Source of the DNA: Boseongicola sp. SB0675_bin_26
GTDB lineage: Bacteria > Pseudomonadota > Alphaproteobacteria > Rhodobacterales > Rhodobacteraceae
Reading direction: 5' to 3'
NCBI GenBank assembly: GCA_009843725.1
Contig: VYCX01000432.1
Coordinates: forward strand, 1-9,979
Length of the DNA stretch: 9,979 bases
The notes under the pieces: model-generated
The model's input: the letters and a program-made list of their open reading frames with translations, nothing else
The model's database searches: none
Told to the model about the DNA's origin: nothing
Made by a program: the position numbers and the translations under genes
Part shown: positions 6,795-9,979 of the stretch, piece after piece
Layout: each line of letters begins with the position of its first letter
Position numbering within the stretch: the stretch's first letter is position 1

Positions 6795-7706
6795 ATGTTA
6801 CGAGGAGGAGTCCTTCTGACGGCAGTCCTGGCCATTGTGGTCGCCATTGCCCTCTCGTCCATCTTCATCGTGGATGAGCGCGAGAAAGCGCTGGTTCTCC
6901 AGTTCGGCCAGATCAAGCAGGTCAAGACGGAGCCCGGACTGGGATTCAAGATTCCCGTCATCCAGGAAGTCGTGCGCTACGACGGCCGAATCCTGTCTCT
7001 CGACACGCCCGAAATCGAGATCACGCCCTCAGACGACAGGCGACTGGTCGTCGACGCCTTCACACGCTACCGCATTGGCCACCTGGACGAGGACATCGTC
7101 CAGTTCCGCCAGGCCGTGGGACCGGGCGGCGTGCGATTCGCCGAGGACCGGCTGTCATCGATCCTCATCGATGAAATCCGGGCAGTCCTGGGTGCGGAAG
7201 GCGTGACCTCGAACACGATCCTGTCCCCTGAAAGGGCCGAGCTGATGAATCGAATCCGGGCCAATGCCGACGCGGAAGCGTCGGCGCTGGGGCTTGACGT
7301 TGTTGACGTGCGGCTCAAGCAGACGAACCTCCCCGAGCAAAACCTCGCAGCCACGTTTGACCGCATGCGCGCGGAACGCGAGCGGGAAGCGACTGACGAG
7401 CGGGCGCGAGGGGCGGAAGCGGCCCAAAGAGTCCAGGCCCAGGCCGACCGGACGGTGGTCGAAATCGTTTCCGAAGCCAACCGCGAAGCCGAAATCGTCC
7501 GCGGCGAGGCGGATGCAGAACGCAACTCGATCTTCGCCGATGCCTATGGCGCAGACGAGGGCTTCTTCCGGTTCTACCGGTCGCTTGCCGCCTACGAGCG
7601 GGCCCTCCAGGGACAGAACTCGACGCTTGTGATTACGCCTGACAGCGAGTTCTTCGAGTTCCTTGACGGTGCCGGCATGGATGTTGCCGACTCGGCGGCC
7701 AACTGA
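6795..7706 (+). CDS. hflC: HflC, SPFH/band-7 membrane protein, partner of HflK
   Basis: HflC is the second subunit of the HflK/HflC complex that controls access to FtsH. The 303-residue product has an N-terminal membrane anchor (about 5-25). The band-7 domain follows at once, starting at FIVDEREKALVLQFGQI (24-40), as is typical of HflC. A charged helical region (about 190-255), rich in Arg, Glu and Ala, should form the coiled coil that packs with HflK. The C-terminal part FFRFYRSLAAYERAL and LVITPDSEFFEFL is characteristic of the family. The ATG at 6795 has an excellent ribosome binding site, AAGGAGG (6780-6786), embedded in the last codons of hflK, which points to strong, balanced translation of the pair. 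Nothing is missing or broken. Confidence 0.96.
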   Translation: MLRGGVLLTAVLAIVVAIALSSIFIVDEREKALVLQFGQIKQVKTEPGLGFKIPVIQEVVRYDGRILSLDTPEIEITPSDDRRLVVDAFTRYRIGHLDEDIVQFRQAVGPGGVRFAEDRLSSILIDEIRAVLGAEGVTSNTILSPERAELMNRIRANADAEASALGLDVVDVRLKQTNLPEQNLAATFDRMRAEREREATDERARGAEAAQRVQAQADRTVVEIVSEANREAEIVRGEADAERNSIFADAYGADEGFFRFYRSLAAYERALQGQNSTLVITPDSEFFEFLDGAGMDVADSAAN

Positions 7707-7711
7707 GACGA

Positions 7712-7897
7712 ATGGAACTCGCGCTTCTCGGGATTGGCCTCGTGCTTGTCATCGAAGGCCTTGTTCTTGCACTGCTGCCGAACCGCTTGGACGAACTGGT
7801 GCGGGCAATCGCGTCCTGGTCGCTGGAAACCCGCCGGGCATGCGGGCTCGGCGCCCTTGCCGTTGGCGTGCTTCTGGTTTGGCTTGCGCAGGCTTGA
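7712..7897 (+). CDS. Small membrane protein, DUF2065 (YjeT-like)
   Basis: The 61-residue product has two hydrophobic segments (about 2-22 and 43-59) separated by a charged linker with PNRLDELVRAI. The pattern GLVLVIEGLVLALLPNRL near the start and LGALAVGVLLVWL near the end is that of DUF2065, which sits directly after hflC in E. coli (yjeT) and many other proteobacteria. Its function is unknown; the constant position suggests a role linked to HflK/HflC or membrane proteolysis, which is inference. It starts 5 bases after the hflC stop. GAGACGA just before the ATG is only a weak ribosome binding site, so it probably depends on coupling to hflC. Confidence 0.88.
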   Translation: MELALLGIGLVLVIEGLVLALLPNRLDELVRAIASWSLETRRACGLGALAVGVLLVWLAQA

Positions 7898-7901
7898 GAC
7901 T

Positions 7902-7933
7902 GTCCGCGCTGACCTGCCGGCGAACACGCGGAC
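7902..7933 (+). terminator. Hairpin after the hflK-hflC-DUF2065 genes, possible terminator
   Basis: GTCCGCG (7902-7908) pairs perfectly with CGCGGAC (7927-7933) around an 18-base loop. It starts 5 bases after the DUF2065 stop. No T-run follows, so termination is only suggested by position. Confidence 0.28.
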
Positions 7934-8000
7934 GGCGACGGGTTCGAATATCCGCCTGAATCGGAGCCGCAGGACGCCTTTTCCGCCAGGAACGTCGCGT

Positions 8001-8027
8001 GGAGACGTCCGCATGCTCCAAGTCTCC
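8001..8027 (+). repeat. Short inverted repeat just upstream of sdaA
   Basis: GGAGAC (8001-8006) is complementary to GTCTCC (8022-8027) with a 15-base loop and ends 14 bases before the sdaA start. It could shape the sdaA leader. The rest of the 144-base spacer after DUF2065 shows no gene and no convincing promoter. The arms are short enough for chance. Confidence 0.2.
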
Positions 8028-8041
8028 GGCAAGAACAGTTC

Positions 8042-9415
8042 ATGTTCCTGAGCGTCCTTGAAGTGTTCAAGGTGGGCATCGGCCCGTCGTCCTCTCACAC
8101 CATGGGACCGATGGTGGCTGCCGGACGGTTTCTCGATAGCCTCCGGAACTCCGCATTCAAGCCGCACGGCCTGCGCGCGTCCCTGCATGGCTCGCTCGCG
8201 TTCACCGGTGTGGGTCACGCGACCGATCGAGCCGTGATCCTCGGGTTCGCGGGTTTCGATCCCGACACCTATGACGTGGCCAGGGCCGAGGCAGCCCTCA
8301 CGGAGATTCGACAAGGAAAGCGCGTCACGCCGAACGGACTCGACCCGCTTTCCTTTGATCCAGAAACTGATCTCCGGTTTGACTACGACCGGCCGCTGCC
8401 GGGCCACGCCAACGGGCTCAGGCTCTATGCCACGGACGCCGAAGGCGACGTGATTCGGCAGGAGACCTACTATTCCATCGGCGGCGGATTCGTCTTGACG
8501 GAAGCGGAACTTGCCGAGGGCGGGAGCACGGATGACGGTCCGCCCGTGCCCTACCCGTTCCGGTCGGCCGCCGAAATGCTGGAGATGGCGCGAACCGGCG
8601 GCAAGAGCATTGCGGCGATGAAGCGGGCAAACGAGTTGACCCGAACGAGTTCGGCGGAGCTAGACGCCGGGTTGAAACGAATCTGGGACGTCATGAAGGA
8701 ATGCATGGAACGCGGCCTGCGCACTGAAGGCACGCTTCCGGGTGGAATGAACGTGCGTCGCCGCGCCGCCGCTATACGCGCGGGCCTGGAAGCCGAGCGC
8801 GGCACGAACTTGACTGCCCCGCATGTCGTGAATGACTGGATCAGCGCGTACGCCATGGCCGTCAACGAGGAAAACGCGGCTGGCGGCCAGGTCGTCACCG
8901 CGCCGACCAACGGCGCCGCCGGCGTTGTCCCTGCAACCATCCGGTACTGGATCGACCATGTGCCGGGCGCGCATTCATCGCGCATTGGCGAGTTCCTACT
9001 GACCGCCTCCGCCATAGGCGCGCTCATCAAGCTCAACGCATCCATCTCAGGCGCCGAATGCGGGTGCCAGGCCGAAGTCGGTTCGGCCTCGGCCATGGCT
9101 GCCGGGGGGCTGGCCGCCGTTATGGACGGCACGCCCGAGCAGGTCGAGAACGCCGCCGAAATCGCGCTTGAGCATCACCTCGGAATGACTTGCGACCCCG
9201 TGAAAGGCTTGGTCCAGGTGCCGTGCATCGAACGAAACGGGCTCGGCGCGATCAAGGCGGTGTCGGCAGCATCGCTGGCGCTTCGCGGTGACGGAAAGCA
9301 CTTTGTGCCGCTCGATGCGGCCATCGAGACCATGCGTCAAACTGGCGAGGACATGAGCACGAAATACAAGGAAACCGCGCTTGGCGGTCTCGCCGTCAAC
9401 GTCCCGAACTGCTAA
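8042..9415 (+). CDS. sdaA: L-serine dehydratase (L-serine ammonia-lyase), iron-sulfur, single chain
   Basis: The enzyme deaminates L-serine to pyruvate and ammonia in the cytosol using an oxygen-sensitive [4Fe-4S] cluster. The 457-residue product matches the single-chain bacterial form (E. coli SdaA 454). The N-terminal beta domain carries GPSSSHT (14-20). The catalytic alpha domain carries three cysteines at 342 (ECGCQAEVG), 384 (TCDPV) and 395 (VPCIERNG). Their spacing equals that of the E. coli cluster ligands 343, 385 and 396. A further Cys340 stands two residues before the first ligand. The start MFLSVLEVFKVGIGPSSSHT aligns with the normal N-terminus; the ribosome binding site is poor (only AAGAACA). 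The stop codon overlaps that of nusB on the opposite strand, leaving no room for a terminator. Confidence 0.96.
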   Translation: MFLSVLEVFKVGIGPSSSHTMGPMVAAGRFLDSLRNSAFKPHGLRASLHGSLAFTGVGHATDRAVILGFAGFDPDTYDVARAEAALTEIRQGKRVTPNGLDPLSFDPETDLRFDYDRPLPGHANGLRLYATDAEGDVIRQETYYSIGGGFVLTEAELAEGGSTDDGPPVPYPFRSAAEMLEMARTGGKSIAAMKRANELTRTSSAELDAGLKRIWDVMKECMERGLRTEGTLPGGMNVRRRAAAIRAGLEAERGTNLTAPHVVNDWISAYAMAVNEENAAGGQVVTAPTNGAAGVVPATIRYWIDHVPGAHSSRIGEFLLTASAIGALIKLNASISGAECGCQAEVGSASAMAAGGLAAVMDGTPEQVENAAEIALEHHLGMTCDPVKGLVQVPCIERNGLGAIKAVSAASLALRGDGKHFVPLDAAIETMRQTGEDMSTKYKETALGGLAVNVPNC

Positions 9416-9885
9416 CCCCGGGCCTGCTTCTGGAACGCATCCGGCCGGGCTTCGCGCGCCATGTGGTCCAGCACCGCGTTCACGAAGCTCCTTTCCCGCC
9501 CTTCAGGGAAGAACGCCTTTGCCACATCCACAAACTCGGAAATTGTCACGCGTGGCGGCACGTCACCCTCGACCAGCTCGGCACCCGCTGCGCGAAACAA
9601 CGCCCGCAGAACAGGATCGATCCGGTCAATCGGCCACTTGGCGACAAGCGCCCGCTCCGTCATCTGGTCAATCCGCGCCTGCCAGGTCACGGCATCATCG
9701 ACAAGCTTCCGAAACAGGTCCCTGTCGCACGGCGCCAGTTTCTGGTCGTCGAGATCTTCCATGAATCGGTGTTCCTCGAACTCTTTCTGAACGGTTGCCG
9801 CCGACTGCCCGCCCGCCTCCATCTGGAACAGCGCCTGCACCGCATGAAGCCGCGCGACGCTTCGCATCTGCCGCCCAGGGATCAT
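9412..9885 (-). CDS. nusB: Transcription antitermination factor NusB
   Basis: NusB binds boxA RNA together with NusE (ribosomal protein S10) and supports rRNA antitermination. The 157-residue, largely helical product shows the family pattern: RLHAVQALFQME near the N-terminus (12-23), DPVLRALFRAAGAEL in the middle (90-104), and ISEFVDVAKAFFPEGRERSFVNAVLD (a conserved C-terminal helix pair, from 115 to 140). The ATG at 9885 overlaps the upstream ribH stop as ATGA, which supports this start through translational coupling. A second ATG at 9867 is possible and lies after GGGCGG. The stop TAG (9412-9414) shares three bases with the TAA of sdaA on the other strand. Length and motifs are normal. Confidence 0.95.
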   Translation of the reverse strand: MIPGRQMRSVARLHAVQALFQMEAGGQSAATVQKEFEEHRFMEDLDDQKLAPCDRDLFRKLVDDAVTWQARIDQMTERALVAKWPIDRIDPVLRALFRAAGAELVEGDVPPRVTISEFVDVAKAFFPEGRERSFVNAVLDHMAREARPDAFQKQARG

Positions 9886-9979
9886 GCGGATCTGGAGACC
9901 CGGCCGGACCCGTCCTGGCTCTTCGACGAACCGAACCGCCGCTTGAGCGCAATGAGATGGAGCGCAGCAGCCGCAGCGC
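9882..9979 (-). CDS. ribH: 6,7-dimethyl-8-ribityllumazine synthase, C-terminal end (partial)
   Basis: Only the last 31 codons are in the window. They read AAAAALHLIALKRRFGSS followed by a polar tail (KSQDGSGRVSRSA) and TGA at 9882-9884. The Ala-rich helix leading into MIALKRRFG-like sequence is how lumazine synthase ends in many alphaproteobacteria, and ribH directly before nusB is a common arrangement. The stop overlaps the nusB start (ATGA). RibH makes the direct precursor of riboflavin. The call rests on a short fragment plus context; the tail after RRFG is somewhat longer than usual. Confidence 0.75.
   Translation of the reverse strand, partial: AAAAALHLIALKRRFGSSKSQDGSGRVSRSA

Noticed and set aside
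7898..8041. A small gene or degP remnant between DUF2065 and sdaA
   Set aside because: No frame in this spacer has a credible start with a binding site or protease-like residues. Only two short inverted repeats are visible.
1..9979. CRISPR array, transposon ends or a defence island
   Set aside because: I saw no regularly spaced repeats, no transposase or nuclease genes, and no long terminal inverted repeats. All genes belong to housekeeping or metabolic families.

Overview
The window looks like ordinary chromosomal DNA of a GC-rich alphaproteobacterium. The reasons are the families and their order: a trigger factor starting MQVTETLNEG next to a tRNA-Leu, rpiA coupled to a glutathione reductase of the GGTCVIRGCVPKK type, hflK-hflC-DUF2065, and a ribH-nusB pair. 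A Rhodobacterales-like or neighbouring lineage is my inference from this gene order. Almost every base is assigned to a gene of known family, coding density is high, and I see no insertion sequence, phage gene, CRISPR array or toxin-antitoxin pair.

Layout. (1) 1-655, minus strand: the N-terminal half of a ClC-type chloride channel/transporter, cut by the window edge. (2) 656-868: a divergent spacer with two inverted repeats. (3) 869-1645, plus strand: pxpA, 5-oxoprolinase subunit A. (4) A short convergent gap with an inverted repeat, then tig (trigger factor) on the minus strand, 1714-3045. (5) tRNA-Leu(UAG), minus strand, 3252-3336. (6) Plus strand: rpiA and gor, joined by a TGATG junction. 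(7) Plus strand: hflK, hflC and a small DUF2065 membrane protein, tightly packed. (8) Plus strand: sdaA, an iron-sulfur L-serine dehydratase, after a 144-base spacer. (9) Minus strand: nusB, whose stop codon overlaps that of sdaA, preceded by the last 31 codons of ribH with an ATGA overlap.

How the genes fit together. Trigger factor and HflK/HflC serve protein folding and membrane protein quality control. RpiA (non-oxidative pentose phosphate pathway) and Gor (NADPH-dependent glutathione reduction) sit in one translationally coupled unit, which loosely ties pentose phosphate metabolism to redox balance. PxpA and SdaA are catabolic or recycling enzymes for 5-oxoproline and serine. RibH and NusB are the usual riboflavin/antitermination pair.

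I did not find an undescribed system. The points worth a second look are modest: an inserted Ala/Gly/Lys/Pro-rich stretch in Gor, the divergent first ion-filter motif in the ClC protein, two inverted repeats between the ClC gene and pxpA, overlapping stop codons of sdaA and nusB, and a pxpA without pxpB/pxpC beside it.
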